Source: Porphyromonas gulae DSM 15663
GTDB taxonomy: Bacteria; Bacteroidota; Bacteroidia; Bacteroidales; Porphyromonadaceae
Length of the DNA: 64,000 bases
Reading direction: 5' to 3'
NCBI RefSeq assembly: GCF_000378065.1
Contig: NZ_KB899155.1
Coordinates: 16,166 to 80,165 of the forward strand
The notes under the pieces were generated by a model. The model did not search any database. It was not told the origin of the DNA and worked only from the letters and a program-made list of their open reading frames with translations. Made by a program: the position numbers and the translations under genes. Shown one piece after another: positions 8,028-17,095 of this stretch (its first letter is position 1; every line of letters starts with the position of its first letter).

Positions 8028-9344
8028 TTAAGAGAGAAATACTCGATTATTCTCATACTCGACTTCCACAATTCCTAGCTTTATAGAGATCTTTGCAACT
8101 GAGGCATTAGCCATCTGTTTCCCCCTAAAAGAGGTCCCCTTACCCTCTATAACATTATTCAATAATATTCTACCTGTGGTTTTATGAGTTACTACAACAA
8201 CTTGATTGACATTGCTTGGTAGTGAAAGGATCTCTCTCTCCCAAAATCTTCTGACCCGCTCCTGGACATCAAAAGGATTCTCTCCTCCTTCTGGATAATT
8301 ATGAAAAGGATCCTCTTCATATTTATGGTATAATTCAGGAAATTGTATCTTTACTTCCTCCCTTTGAAGTCCTTCCCAAACACCATAGTCCATTTCACGC
8401 AAATCATCATTTTTTAGCAGATGTGATTGGACCTTTTGCTGTATGGTTTGAGCTGTTTCCAAACACCTAAGAAGAGGACTAGTGTAAATAAGATCGATCT
8501 TCCCCTTTTTTGATATAAAGTCAGCCACTTGTTCTGCTTGAGCCCTACCATGTTCACTTAAGATGGCATTGGTAGAACCTATAAAACGATCTCCATCTGA
8601 ATTTTCTTCAGTTTCTGCATGGCGCACAAGATATATTACCTTAGGACAATCTCTTTGGCATTGTATCTTCTTTAATTGCTCTGCTTGCGCTTTACTTAAA
8701 CTATCTCGAATGGATTGGGCATTTTGCCAAGGCATTAGTATGGTATTCTCTCCTTCCATTCCCCAAAAATCTATATGCTGTGTACATATGCTTTGCTTAT
8801 AAAAAACGCATGTTTTTATTTCTCCTGCCCCTATACTTCTCAAATACTTAGTAAAAGCCTCCATCGTTCCCCCGGTATGAGCTTCACCTGCAACCAGCAA
8901 TACTCTACGCGTTAAATGAATGGGAATGTCAAAAGTAAATAACATCTTATCATGTCTCTTTTCCAGCCATTCATATTCTCGATCGACACTAAAGATTGGG
9001 GTATGGTATAAGTTATATGAAATCAAAGCTCCAAAAATAGATCCTCCTCGTCCTATACCAATAATTATTGTTGGCTCAAACTCTAAGGCTTCTATATTCC
9101 TTGCAACATTTTTGGCTGCACTCATCGCTTTTTTCATGGTTAGTCGCCTATAAAACAAAATCTTTCCAAGAGAGAATTTAGGCAATAAGCCTTTATTTAC
9201 GAGATTCTCATCCTTAGATTGTTTTACCACATTTCTGCTTAGTAGGATAAAGTGTTCCTGCATCTTGATAACAACAGTAATAATAGCTGTTAGAGCCATT
9301 ATTGAGGGAATAATGATACTCGTAAAGAGGTTGTGAGCTTCCAT
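8028..9344 (-). CDS. Membrane-anchored phosphoribosyltransferase-histidine phosphatase fusion
   Basis: 438 residues and first gene of the cargo operon. An N-terminal helix (about 8-27) precedes a PRTase-fold domain (about 75-190) with IIIGIGRGGSIFGA and RRVLLVAGEAHTGGT. The acidic pair of the PRPP-binding motif is replaced by AGEAHTGGT, so PRPP use is uncertain. Residues 236-438 form a histidine phosphatase: LVRHAETEEN with phospho-acceptor H242, YTSPLLRCLETA, a REMDYGVWEG acid motif and VTHKTTGR. The fusion suggests a phosphorylated ribose-type metabolite is made or recycled and then dephosphorylated near the membrane, which is inference. Confidence 0.7.
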   Translation of the reverse strand: MEAHNLFTSIIIPSIMALTAIITVVIKMQEHFILLSRNVVKQSKDENLVNKGLLPKFSLGKILFYRRLTMKKAMSAAKNVARNIEALEFEPTIIIGIGRGGSIFGALISYNLYHTPIFSVDREYEWLEKRHDKMLFTFDIPIHLTRRVLLVAGEAHTGGTMEAFTKYLRSIGAGEIKTCVFYKQSICTQHIDFWGMEGENTILMPWQNAQSIRDSLSKAQAEQLKKIQCQRDCPKVIYLVRHAETEENSDGDRFIGSTNAILSEHGRAQAEQVADFISKKGKIDLIYTSPLLRCLETAQTIQQKVQSHLLKNDDLREMDYGVWEGLQREEVKIQFPELYHKYEEDPFHNYPEGGENPFDVQERVRRFWEREILSLPSNVNQVVVVTHKTTGRILLNNVIEGKGTSFRGKQMANASVAKISIKLGIVEVEYENNRVFLS

Positions 9345-9463
9345 GGCGAACTTTAAAAATGCAATATTAATTATATTATGCGGTAAATGTACACAAAATT
9401 TTCAGTTCTGTAATATTCCTTCAATTTAATTTCTTTTCTCTCAGTAATAACAGGTTACAAAAG

Positions 9464-9471
9464 TATCTTTA
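9464..9471 (+). promoter_or_regulatory. -7 box for mobC
   Basis: TATCTTTA differs from TAnnTTTG only in the last base and lies about 35 bases before the mobC ATG, with GGTTACAAAA just upstream. It would let mobC be transcribed independently of mobAB, from which it is separated by cargo A. Confidence 0.4.
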
Positions 9472-9505
9472 TATTCGCTCTGACGAGAAAAATCTACAAA
9501 TACAC

Positions 9506-11509
9506 ATGGCACAAGAAGATGATCTGAGAGCACTCGGCAAGATTATGGACTTTATGCGAGGACTATCCGTGATATTCCTCCTTATCAACTGTTATTGGTT
9601 CTGCTATGAAGCCTTTCATGCGTGGGGCTTTACGCAGGATATTGTAGACAAAATCCTGATGAACTTTCAGCGAACGACAGGCTTGTTTTCATCTATCCTT
9701 TGGACGAAGCTCTTTTGTGTAGTGTTCCTCGCTCTCTCCTGCCTAGGCACAAAGGGCGTCAAGGAGGAGAAAATCACTTGGGCAAAGATTGGGGCTGTAC
9801 TCTCTCTTGGTTTTGTCCTTTTCTTTCTCAACTGGTGGCAACTTGCTCTACCGATTGGTAAAGTGGGAGCAGCCTCACTCTACATTTTTACACTTTCTGT
9901 CGGTTACATCTGCCTCCTGATGGCTGGTGTGTGGATGAGTCGTCTCCTTAAGAACAACCTCATGGACGATATCTTCAATGTTGAGAATGAGAGTTTTATG
10001 CAGGAAACTCGATTGATGACCAACGAGTACTCCGTCAATCTGCCGACTCGCTTCTACTACAAGAAGAAGTGGAACAACGGCTGGATCAATGTGGTCAATC
10101 CTTTTCGTGCCTCGATGGTACTCGGTACACCGGGTTCGGGCAAGTCTTATGCGATTGTGAACAACTACATCAAGCAGCAGATTGAGAAGGGGTTTGCGAT
10201 GTATATCTACGACTATAAGTTCCCAGATCTATCTGAGGTTGCGTACAATCACTTGCGGAAGCATCTTGATGCCTATAAGATAAAGCCACAATTCTATGTG
10301 ATCAACTTCGATGACCCACGCAAGAGCCATCGATGCAATCCCATCAATCCTGCTTTTATGACCGATATATCTGATGCCTATGAGAGTGCCTACACCATCA
10401 TGCTCAATCTCAACCGCTCTTGGATTCAGAAGCAGGGGGATTTCTTCGTGGAGTCGCCAATCATTCTACTTGCGGGTATCATTTGGTTTCTGAAGATCTA
10501 TGATGGTGGTCGCTTCTGCACCTTCCCCCACGCTATTGAGTTCCTTAACCGTCCCTATGCCCAGATATTCCCGATACTCACTTCCTATGATGAACTTGCC
10601 AACTATCTTTCTCCCTTTATGGATGCGTGGGAGGGTGGAGCACAAGACCAATTACAGGGGCAGATAGCATCAGCCAAAATACCGCTCTCTCGAATGATCT
10701 CGCCAGCCCTCTACTGGGTAATGACGGGTGATGATTTCTCGCTTGATATCAATAATCCGAAAGAACCAAAGGTGCTTGTAGTCGGCAATAATCCCGACCG
10801 ACAAAACATCTATTCAGCGGCACTTGGGCTTTACAATAGCCGTATTGTGAAGCTCATCAACAAGAAGAAGCAACTCAAATCTTCGGTAATTATAGACGAA
10901 TTGCCCACCATCTACTTCCGAGGTCTGGACAACCTCATTGCAACAGCACGAAGCAACAAGGTAGCAGTCTGCTTGGGCTTTCAGGACTTCTCTCAGCTCA
11001 CTCGTGACTATGGAGATAAAGAGAGCAAGGTGATACAAAATACGGTGGGCAATATTTTCTCAGGGCAGGCGGTTGGCGAAACTGCCAAAACGCTTTCGGA
11101 GCGTTTCGGCAAGGTGCTCCAGCAACGCCAATCTATGACTATCAATCGCAACGATAAGTCCACCTCTATCTCTACGCAGATGGATAGCCTTATCCCGGCA
11201 TCTAAGATTAGTAACCTAACACAAGGTATGTTTGTGGGGGCAGTGTCCGACAACTTTGATGAACGTATCAATCAGAAGATCTTTCACGCTGAGATAGTAG
11301 TAGACTCCGCCAAGGTCTCCGCCGAAATGAAAGCCTACGAACCTATCCCGACCATCGCCGACTTCACAAACGAAGATGGCTCCGACAATCTAAAAAGAGT
11401 CATTGAAAGCAATTACCATAAGGTGAAATTAGAGATTCTTTCACTGGTGAATTACGAAGTTGAAAGAATAAAAAAGGATCCAAATCTATCAAAATTAATA
11501 AAACAATAA
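9506..11509 (+). CDS. mobC: MobC/TraG-family type IV coupling protein
   Basis: 667-residue VirD4/TraG-type ATPase that links the relaxase-DNA complex to the mating channel at the inner membrane. Four hydrophobic segments occupy the first about 148 residues, followed by Walker A GTPGSGKS (207-214), KVLVVGNNPDR, a Walker-B-like SVIIDELPTIYF and the TraG motif ATARSNKVAVCLGFQDFSQL. Length and motifs match MobC of CTnDOT-type elements. Normally it follows mobB directly; here it is isolated between two opposite-strand cargo operons but appears intact. Confidence 0.88.
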   Translation: MAQEDDLRALGKIMDFMRGLSVIFLLINCYWFCYEAFHAWGFTQDIVDKILMNFQRTTGLFSSILWTKLFCVVFLALSCLGTKGVKEEKITWAKIGAVLSLGFVLFFLNWWQLALPIGKVGAASLYIFTLSVGYICLLMAGVWMSRLLKNNLMDDIFNVENESFMQETRLMTNEYSVNLPTRFYYKKKWNNGWINVVNPFRASMVLGTPGSGKSYAIVNNYIKQQIEKGFAMYIYDYKFPDLSEVAYNHLRKHLDAYKIKPQFYVINFDDPRKSHRCNPINPAFMTDISDAYESAYTIMLNLNRSWIQKQGDFFVESPIILLAGIIWFLKIYDGGRFCTFPHAIEFLNRPYAQIFPILTSYDELANYLSPFMDAWEGGAQDQLQGQIASAKIPLSRMISPALYWVMTGDDFSLDINNPKEPKVLVVGNNPDRQNIYSAALGLYNSRIVKLINKKKQLKSSVIIDELPTIYFRGLDNLIATARSNKVAVCLGFQDFSQLTRDYGDKESKVIQNTVGNIFSGQAVGETAKTLSERFGKVLQQRQSMTINRNDKSTSISTQMDSLIPASKISNLTQGMFVGAVSDNFDERINQKIFHAEIVVDSAKVSAEMKAYEPIPTIADFTNEDGSDNLKRVIESNYHKVKLEILSLVNYEVERIKKDPNLSKLIKQ

Positions 11510-11559
11510 CCAATCAAAATTTATTGCTAAATTATCTTGCGAAGTCTATAAATAAAATC

Positions 11560-12048
11560 CTATGGAAGGGACCCTTTGTTGCGAAATAATAATGATTTAA
11601 TTGGATTAATCACTAAAGTTCTATAGGAAATATAGAATTCAGCTTTCACGGAACCTTGCGTAGCAGATTCTATTTGGCTTGAACTTAGTTCTTCGGACGA
11701 TACAAACGTTATTATTATCTCATTCTGCTGATTATCCTCATTGTATGCTAAAATAGAACACGGAATATGTCTATTGTTTATCACCAATTCAAAATCTCTT
11801 GAAAACATATAGAAATTCTTAATGCCGATGATATTAAGAGAGTATACTTTGCCTTTGTGTGAAGTATAATTCGCATTTTCATTTATCACATTTACCGATT
11901 GCGACTCTTTTAATGTATAACTAGAGGCGATGTAGAGAACAAGGCTTAGCAGCAACACAATTATAAACATACCATACTTATCAAAAAATTGTACTTCAAA
12001 ATGAAGTTCTTCTTCGAATTCCGGACTATGCAAACTTGACATTTTCAT
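11560..12048 (-). CDS. Small HlyD-like membrane protein of the peptide exporter
   Basis: 162 residues with a cytoplasmic N-terminus, one membrane helix (about 27-46: MFIIVLLLSLVLYIASSYT) and a beta-rich extracytoplasmic domain. It overlaps the ABC transporter gene by 4 bases. Topology and position match membrane fusion (HlyD) proteins of C39-ABC peptide exporters in Bacteroidetes, but it is much shorter than a normal adaptor and lacks the long coiled coil, so it may act with a chromosomal partner. The HlyD link comes from context. It is the last gene of the RiPP operon. Confidence 0.55.
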   Translation of the reverse strand: MKMSSLHSPEFEEELHFEVQFFDKYGMFIIVLLLSLVLYIASSYTLKESQSVNVINENANYTSHKGKVYSLNIIGIKNFYMFSRDFELVINNRHIPCSILAYNEDNQQNEIIITFVSSEELSSSQIESATQGSVKAEFYISYRTLVINPIKSLLFRNKGSLP

Positions 12049-14243
12049 ATGTTCAGCTGATTTTTTACTAATGTGTAGTATAATCCTCTCCTTTCTATTA
12101 AGGAGTTATGATCCCCCTCTTCTACAATCAGACCTTTGTCCATCACGATGATCTTATCTGCATTTCGTACAGTGCTAAGGCGATGAGCTATAATTACTGA
12201 TGTTTTTCCCACAAGAAAACTATTCAATGAATTCATTATTTCTACTTCATTATTTGCATCTAAAGAATTTGTTGCCTCATCAAGAAATATAAATTGAGGT
12301 CTTTTGTATACAGCTCGAGCTATCAGAATTCTCTGTTTCTGTCCAAGACTCAGGCCCTTTCCTTCATTACCTATTTTTGTCTTATAACCTAAGGGTAACG
12401 ATTCGATAAAAGTATCAATATTAGCTACATGTGCAGCAAATTTCATTTGCTCAAGATCAATATCTTCTTCATCTTTTGGAGATATATTAGAGGCTATAGA
12501 ATCTGAAAAAATATAACCATCTTGCATTACCACACCACATTTCAGTCTCCATTGACTAATGTCACAATCAGACAATGCCATATCCCCAATATAAATTTCA
12601 CCTTCCATTGGAGAATAAAATCCTAACATCAGTTTTAACAAAGTGGTTTTACCGCTTCCACTCAAACCGACAATTGCCGTAGTCTTCCCTTTGGGAATAA
12701 CCAAATTTATATTTGATAGTGTATACTGTTCATCCAAGTTGTCATATTTGAAAGAAACATTAGAAAAAGAAATATCACCATCAAATTCTGAAATCTGAGT
12801 TTTTTTATAATCATTTTCATTTGGAATTGCATAGACATCGTTAAGTCTTTCATTACTTAACTTTGCATCTTGATATTTATTCATCAAGCCTATTAACTGT
12901 TCAATAGGGCTATTTAACTGACCAATAATAAATTGAATAGCAATCATCATTCCCAATGATAATTGTCCATCAATTGTATAGACAGCAACGACAGTTGTTA
13001 TCACAGCATTTTTAACTTGATTAATTATTATCCCTCCAGATGTTTGATATTGAGATATTGTCAAACCTTTTCTCAACACCTTGTAAATCTGGACTTGAAT
13101 TCTCTCCCATTTCCATCGTTTTTGATTCTCGCACCCATTAAGTTTAATTTCCTGCATACCATATACAAGCTCATACAGGCTCCCTTGAATTGCTGCATTT
13201 TGCGCAAATAACTTATTGTCAAGTATTGCACGTTTTCTCATAAAGAAAGCGACCCAAATTAAGTAAATTGCACTTCCCAGAAAGAATATGGCAAAAATAG
13301 TCCTGCTGTATATTAATAAAATCGCCCCTAGAATAACTATATTGAAAAAATAAAGCATAAAAGTTAGGCATGTCTCTGTGAGAAAATCTTTGATTCTAGA
13401 ATGGTCTCCTATGCGTTGCAAGATATCTCCAGTCATTCTTTGATCAAAAAAACTAATGGGAAGTCTTGTTATTTTTAGTATAAAATCAGATATTATAGTT
13501 ATATTTATACTCATTCCAACTCGAAGTAATATCCAGCTTTTTATGAAGTCGACAGAATTAGCTCCAATTATCAGAAAAAGTTGAGCGATAAGAATCAGCT
13601 TTATAAAGCTAATATTCTTATGCGCTATCCCGATGTCTACAATTGCTTGAGTCAAAAAAGGGAGGAGTAAAATAAGAATTGAGGTAAATAATATACCGGC
13701 TAAGGTATTTACGAACTGAGCTTTGTAGCCCTTTAGATATGATAAAAGCCCCAAATTATTACATTTAGATTTTGAAAAAAATCCTTTTTCTTGAAACTCA
13801 TTTGGGAAATCAGCTCTTGGTTCTAGACATAAAAGGACACCTTGACCATTAGCTGAGTCTAGCCAGCAAGTAGAAAGTTCTTTAGAAGTATAGGAAAATC
13901 TATATCCGATAGGATCAGACACAAAAAAAACGAAGTCGTCTCTTCTCTTTTTTATTTTGTAAAGAACAACGTAATGCCCCTGATTCCAATGAAGAATACA
14001 TGGCAAAGGCATCTCATATAAGTCTTCCAACTTGCATTTAATCCCAACACTTTCAAAACCAAGTTTTGTAGCCGCATGGCTTAATGCAAGAAGAGATACT
14101 CCTGTTTTTGAAAAACCGCAGATATTTCGAATCAATTCTATATCTTGTTTAATACCATAAAATGAACAAATTATTTTTAGGCATGTTGGACCGCAATCCA
14201 TGCTATTGAGCTGTGTATAACACGGAAATTTATTTATAAACAT
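12045..14243 (-). CDS. C39-peptidase ABC exporter for GG-leader peptides
   Basis: 732 residues in three parts. The N-terminal C39 peptidase (about 1-135) has C17 in QLNSMDCGPTCL, H90 in HWNQGHYVVLY and D110 in SDP, a complete Cys-His-Asp set. An ABC membrane domain (about 160-460) follows, then an ATPase with Walker A GLSGSGKTT, signature LSLGQKQR (a variant of LSGGQ) and Walker B FIFLDEAT. Such PCAT proteins cleave after a double glycine and export the released peptide. The gene is 3 bases from the pseudo-rSAM gene, and the precursor upstream carries the expected GG site. Confidence 0.9.
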   Translation of the reverse strand: MFINKFPCYTQLNSMDCGPTCLKIICSFYGIKQDIELIRNICGFSKTGVSLLALSHAATKLGFESVGIKCKLEDLYEMPLPCILHWNQGHYVVLYKIKKRRDDFVFFVSDPIGYRFSYTSKELSTCWLDSANGQGVLLCLEPRADFPNEFQEKGFFSKSKCNNLGLLSYLKGYKAQFVNTLAGILFTSILILLLPFLTQAIVDIGIAHKNISFIKLILIAQLFLIIGANSVDFIKSWILLRVGMSINITIISDFILKITRLPISFFDQRMTGDILQRIGDHSRIKDFLTETCLTFMLYFFNIVILGAILLIYSRTIFAIFFLGSAIYLIWVAFFMRKRAILDNKLFAQNAAIQGSLYELVYGMQEIKLNGCENQKRWKWERIQVQIYKVLRKGLTISQYQTSGGIIINQVKNAVITTVVAVYTIDGQLSLGMMIAIQFIIGQLNSPIEQLIGLMNKYQDAKLSNERLNDVYAIPNENDYKKTQISEFDGDISFSNVSFKYDNLDEQYTLSNINLVIPKGKTTAIVGLSGSGKTTLLKLMLGFYSPMEGEIYIGDMALSDCDISQWRLKCGVVMQDGYIFSDSIASNISPKDEEDIDLEQMKFAAHVANIDTFIESLPLGYKTKIGNEGKGLSLGQKQRILIARAVYKRPQFIFLDEATNSLDANNEVEIMNSLNSFLVGKTSVIIAHRLSTVRNADKIIVMDKGLIVEEGDHNSLIERRGLYYTLVKNQLNI

Positions 14244-14246
14244 ACA

Positions 14247-15464
14247 TTATAAATTGCATATATTAAATTCATGAGAAGCAATTTCAATAGCAGATATTGG
14301 AGGACAGATATATCTGAATTTACAAATTCTACAATTAACAAGATCTCTAGTTAGTCTCCACGAACGATTATTACGGAATTCATCAATAACAGACTCTACT
14401 ATAAAGTTTTTATTCGCTATATTTCCAATACAAACACTTGATCCATGAGCTAAGACACTTCCATCTGGAAGGACATCTAGAATGCCAAAAAAGTTGTAAT
14501 TCAACTTGGTATTTCTCATAATTTCTTTCATTGTGGGTCGAATTGACATTATATCTCTTGCAGAAAGATAAATATGTTCTTTAAAGAACGCTATATTGTC
14601 CTTCGTGAATATTGGCTTCAACGCGATCTGAGAATCGGCTTCCATATCTTCTTTATCGTAAACGAATTTAGTAACAGAAACATTATCCAGCTTTGCGATA
14701 ATTGTGGTTTCCAAGCTCTTTTGATTTTCGAGTGAGGCTGTATAGCGATCGAAATATAAAGACAGTGAAATTTTTTTGCGCGATAGAGTTTCTATAGTCT
14801 GGAGATCTACCCCGTCAATATAGCTATGAATTCTATAATCGTATGGATATTTTACTAGCAAATAAGATAGTCGTTCTATTTCATCGAGTCTCATCAGAGA
14901 TAAATTAAAAATCAAGTCTACGTTCTTAATGCTTGTTGCAAATAGGGAACTCAATATTTGTTCCAATTCTCCATAAGATAAACTTTTTGATTTTTCTAAA
15001 TTAGAACTACTAACAAATGTTTGCGAAATTGCCTCCATCCTTAACGAGTCCACTTTGCTGCCGATGGGAGAAAATGGTATGTTAATGCAAATATTTATGC
15101 CTGTTACAAACCTTGCTTTATTCCCCATAATTGAAATTTGACTTTCAATACTATCCCCTCTCTCCAAATCTCTCTGAAGATTAAGGATGGGCAAAAAGAT
15201 CAATGGTTTGTTGACGCTATTTTCTATATACAGCAACTCTTTGCTTAGGGCCTCAGAAATAGTGCTATCAGTTTCTCTATTCTCTCCAATTTCCACACTC
15301 CCTAAATTAGCTGGGCTCTGTAATTCCTGCACAAGCATAATGAAGTCTAAATTCTCAGTAGACAACATGGAATGCTGCTCGGTATTATACATAAATACAG
15401 ATTTATAGTCGATAAAATCAACGAAGCATTTCTCAGACAAACAAATCCATCTTTTTTCCATCAT
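14247..15464 (-). CDS. Pseudo-rSAM/SPASM-like partner protein (GG-Bacteroidales type)
   Basis: 405 residues. There is no CxxxCxxC radical SAM motif in the N-terminal half, but the C-terminus has a SPASM-like cysteine pattern (CRICKFRYICPP and a final CNL), and the middle resembles a radical SAM barrel. This fits the pseudo-rSAM proteins that accompany GG-leader peptide maturases in Bacteroidales (I recall TIGR04150). It overlaps the true maturase gene by 4 bases. A role in binding the precursor or forming a heterodimer with the maturase is inference. Confidence 0.75.
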   Translation of the reverse strand: MMEKRWICLSEKCFVDFIDYKSVFMYNTEQHSMLSTENLDFIMLVQELQSPANLGSVEIGENRETDSTISEALSKELLYIENSVNKPLIFLPILNLQRDLERGDSIESQISIMGNKARFVTGINICINIPFSPIGSKVDSLRMEAISQTFVSSSNLEKSKSLSYGELEQILSSLFATSIKNVDLIFNLSLMRLDEIERLSYLLVKYPYDYRIHSYIDGVDLQTIETLSRKKISLSLYFDRYTASLENQKSLETTIIAKLDNVSVTKFVYDKEDMEADSQIALKPIFTKDNIAFFKEHIYLSARDIMSIRPTMKEIMRNTKLNYNFFGILDVLPDGSVLAHGSSVCIGNIANKNFIVESVIDEFRNNRSWRLTRDLVNCRICKFRYICPPISAIEIASHEFNICNL

Positions 15465-16702
15465 ATTATTTCGTATTTTGTCATAATGTATTCATAAGAC
15501 TCGGGGTAAGCTCTCACAAAAGCATATATCTCTTCTTGCAAAATTTGAAACTCTTTTGGAGTAACAAAGTAATTGCAAGCAGCTTTAGGAGACACAAGTT
15601 GACCAGTATTAAAAAAGCAGTTTAGACAGCCTTTATAATCACTACATTTTGAGCATACTGGACTTATTTTAGAGTAATACGAGTTGTATTTGTCTGCAAT
15701 GTTTTGGTAATCTATTTGTAGTTCCCCATTCTCTATTTGTCCTAGAGAATATGCAGCTCCAATTCGTTCGCAAGGAAATATCTTCCCATTTACAGTAACA
15801 AAAATCTTTTTTGTAAAAGGCAAGCAAGTTCCTGTAGGAGGCTTACTCTTATTAGTATTCGACAAATACAGCAATTCATTGTAATCTGAAAAGAAATATT
15901 CGCTATACATCTGGAAATATTTGGCTACACGTTCGAAATTAGAGGCGAGCTCAAAAGAGTTTGGGGCGTGCTTTTCTTGAATTTTCAAATCATCATTCTT
16001 AGACCGATACATTTCCTTAAAGGTATTCAACATCAAAGGATTGATGCCGACATTATTGATTTCGCTAGTTGAGGGGGATTTCCCATACCGTTCCTGAACA
16101 TACAATATGGTAGAATTGACTGTAGTTCTGTTGGTTATGACCGAATTAAAGGTCACATTGCTAAGAAAAAAGTCCGGATATGTAGCTTGGACATAATCAA
16201 CATTTTCTATAATTTGAGAAAATGCAGGATGTTCTCTACGATCAACTCTATAAGAATTAGCATACTCATCACCATCGAGACTGATAAGTAAATGAAAATT
16301 CTTTTCCACGAGATAATCAATATATCTACGCAATAAAGTTGCATTTGTCGTCATTGAATAAACGAATTTCTTGGAATCATTTCTCATATCTGATTCTACA
16401 TAATCAACTACTTGGCGAATAAGCTCCATATTCAAGAGGGGTTCACCTCCGTAAAAACTGACATGAATCACAGATGGGCCAGAGGCATCATATCCATTAC
16501 CCCATAACTCTTTTATATTTTTCAAGAGAGCAAGAGCATTTGTTTTTGTCAGATTGCCATTATGCCGTGGATCTTTGTTGTTATATAGACTCCCATAGCC
16601 ACAATACTTACAATTTAGATTGCATCTTTCTGTGACTTCAAATGTAATTTGCTGTGTATTAGCAAAAAACAATTTTATATCTTGTGCTGTTAACTGCTTC
16701 AT
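15461..16702 (-). CDS. Radical SAM/SPASM peptide maturase
   Basis: 413 residues. The [4Fe-4S]-SAM motif is C27-x3-C31-x2-C34 (ERCNLNCKYCGYG), followed by HVSFYGGEPLLN and MTTNATLL, typical of radical SAM peptide modifiers. The C-terminal SPASM region is rich in cysteines (CLPFTKK, CERIG, CSKCSDYKGCLNC, AAC) and should hold auxiliary clusters. It is the catalytic enzyme expected to modify the peptide encoded at 16808-17032. The modification is unknown; sulfur-to-alpha-carbon or carbon crosslinks are usual for this superfamily. Confidence 0.88.
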   Translation of the reverse strand: MKQLTAQDIKLFFANTQQITFEVTERCNLNCKYCGYGSLYNNKDPRHNGNLTKTNALALLKNIKELWGNGYDASGPSVIHVSFYGGEPLLNMELIRQVVDYVESDMRNDSKKFVYSMTTNATLLRRYIDYLVEKNFHLLISLDGDEYANSYRVDRREHPAFSQIIENVDYVQATYPDFFLSNVTFNSVITNRTTVNSTILYVQERYGKSPSTSEINNVGINPLMLNTFKEMYRSKNDDLKIQEKHAPNSFELASNFERVAKYFQMYSEYFFSDYNELLYLSNTNKSKPPTGTCLPFTKKIFVTVNGKIFPCERIGAAYSLGQIENGELQIDYQNIADKYNSYYSKISPVCSKCSDYKGCLNCFFNTGQLVSPKAACNYFVTPKEFQILQEEIYAFVRAYPESYEYIMTKYEII

Positions 16703-16741
16703 GTAGACAAACGAGAATTATAATATGTTGCATATACAACG

Positions 16742-16789
16742 AAGGGAGTGCATGTTCCGAAGAATAATCCCCCAACCATACACTCCCTC
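16742..16789 (-). promoter_or_regulatory. Hairpin between precursor and maturase genes
   Basis: AGGGAGTG (16743-16750) pairs with CACTCCCT (16781-16788) and the stem extends inward with one mismatch. No strong T-run follows on the minus strand, so it may be a partial terminator or a 3' stabiliser. Either would leave more precursor mRNA than enzyme mRNA, as is common in RiPP operons. Confidence 0.5.
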
Positions 16790-16807
16790 ATTAAGGAAAA
16801 GTGGCAA

Positions 16808-17032
16808 CTACTTAACTTCTATTACCACTTTAGTACCATCGTTCATGTCAGCAATTACTACAGCTTGCCCACCACTGGATGACAAGTTCCCTTTGTAGTT
16901 TGCATTTGCATTGTCTTGTGTTGAAGATGAACCATGACATCCACATCCACAAACATTGCCACCTGCAAGCGCATTCATTTCACGAGCGCTCATTGCTCTT
17001 TTTGAGAGCTCATTCATACTGACTTTTCTCAT
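16808..17032 (-). CDS. rSAM-modified RiPP precursor with GG leader
   Basis: 74 residues. Residues 1-25 are a leader ending MNALAGG, a double-glycine site for the C39 exporter. The core (26-74) begins NVCGCGCHGSSST with cysteines C28, C30 and C32 alternating with glycines, followed by an Asn/Gly/Ser-rich stretch and a beta-like tail (VVIADMNDGTKVVIEVK). The pattern matches the GG-Bacteroidales precursor family I recall as TIGR04149. It is encoded immediately before its maturase. The mature product and activity are unknown; a secreted antimicrobial or signal peptide is likely. Confidence 0.85.
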   Translation of the reverse strand: MRKVSMNELSKRAMSAREMNALAGGNVCGCGCHGSSSTQDNANANYKGNLSSSGGQAVVIADMNDGTKVVIEVK

Positions 17033-17095
17033 AAGAAATTAACTGAATTGTTAAACATAATTTGATTAAACACTACAACTGCAAGGCAATTATTT

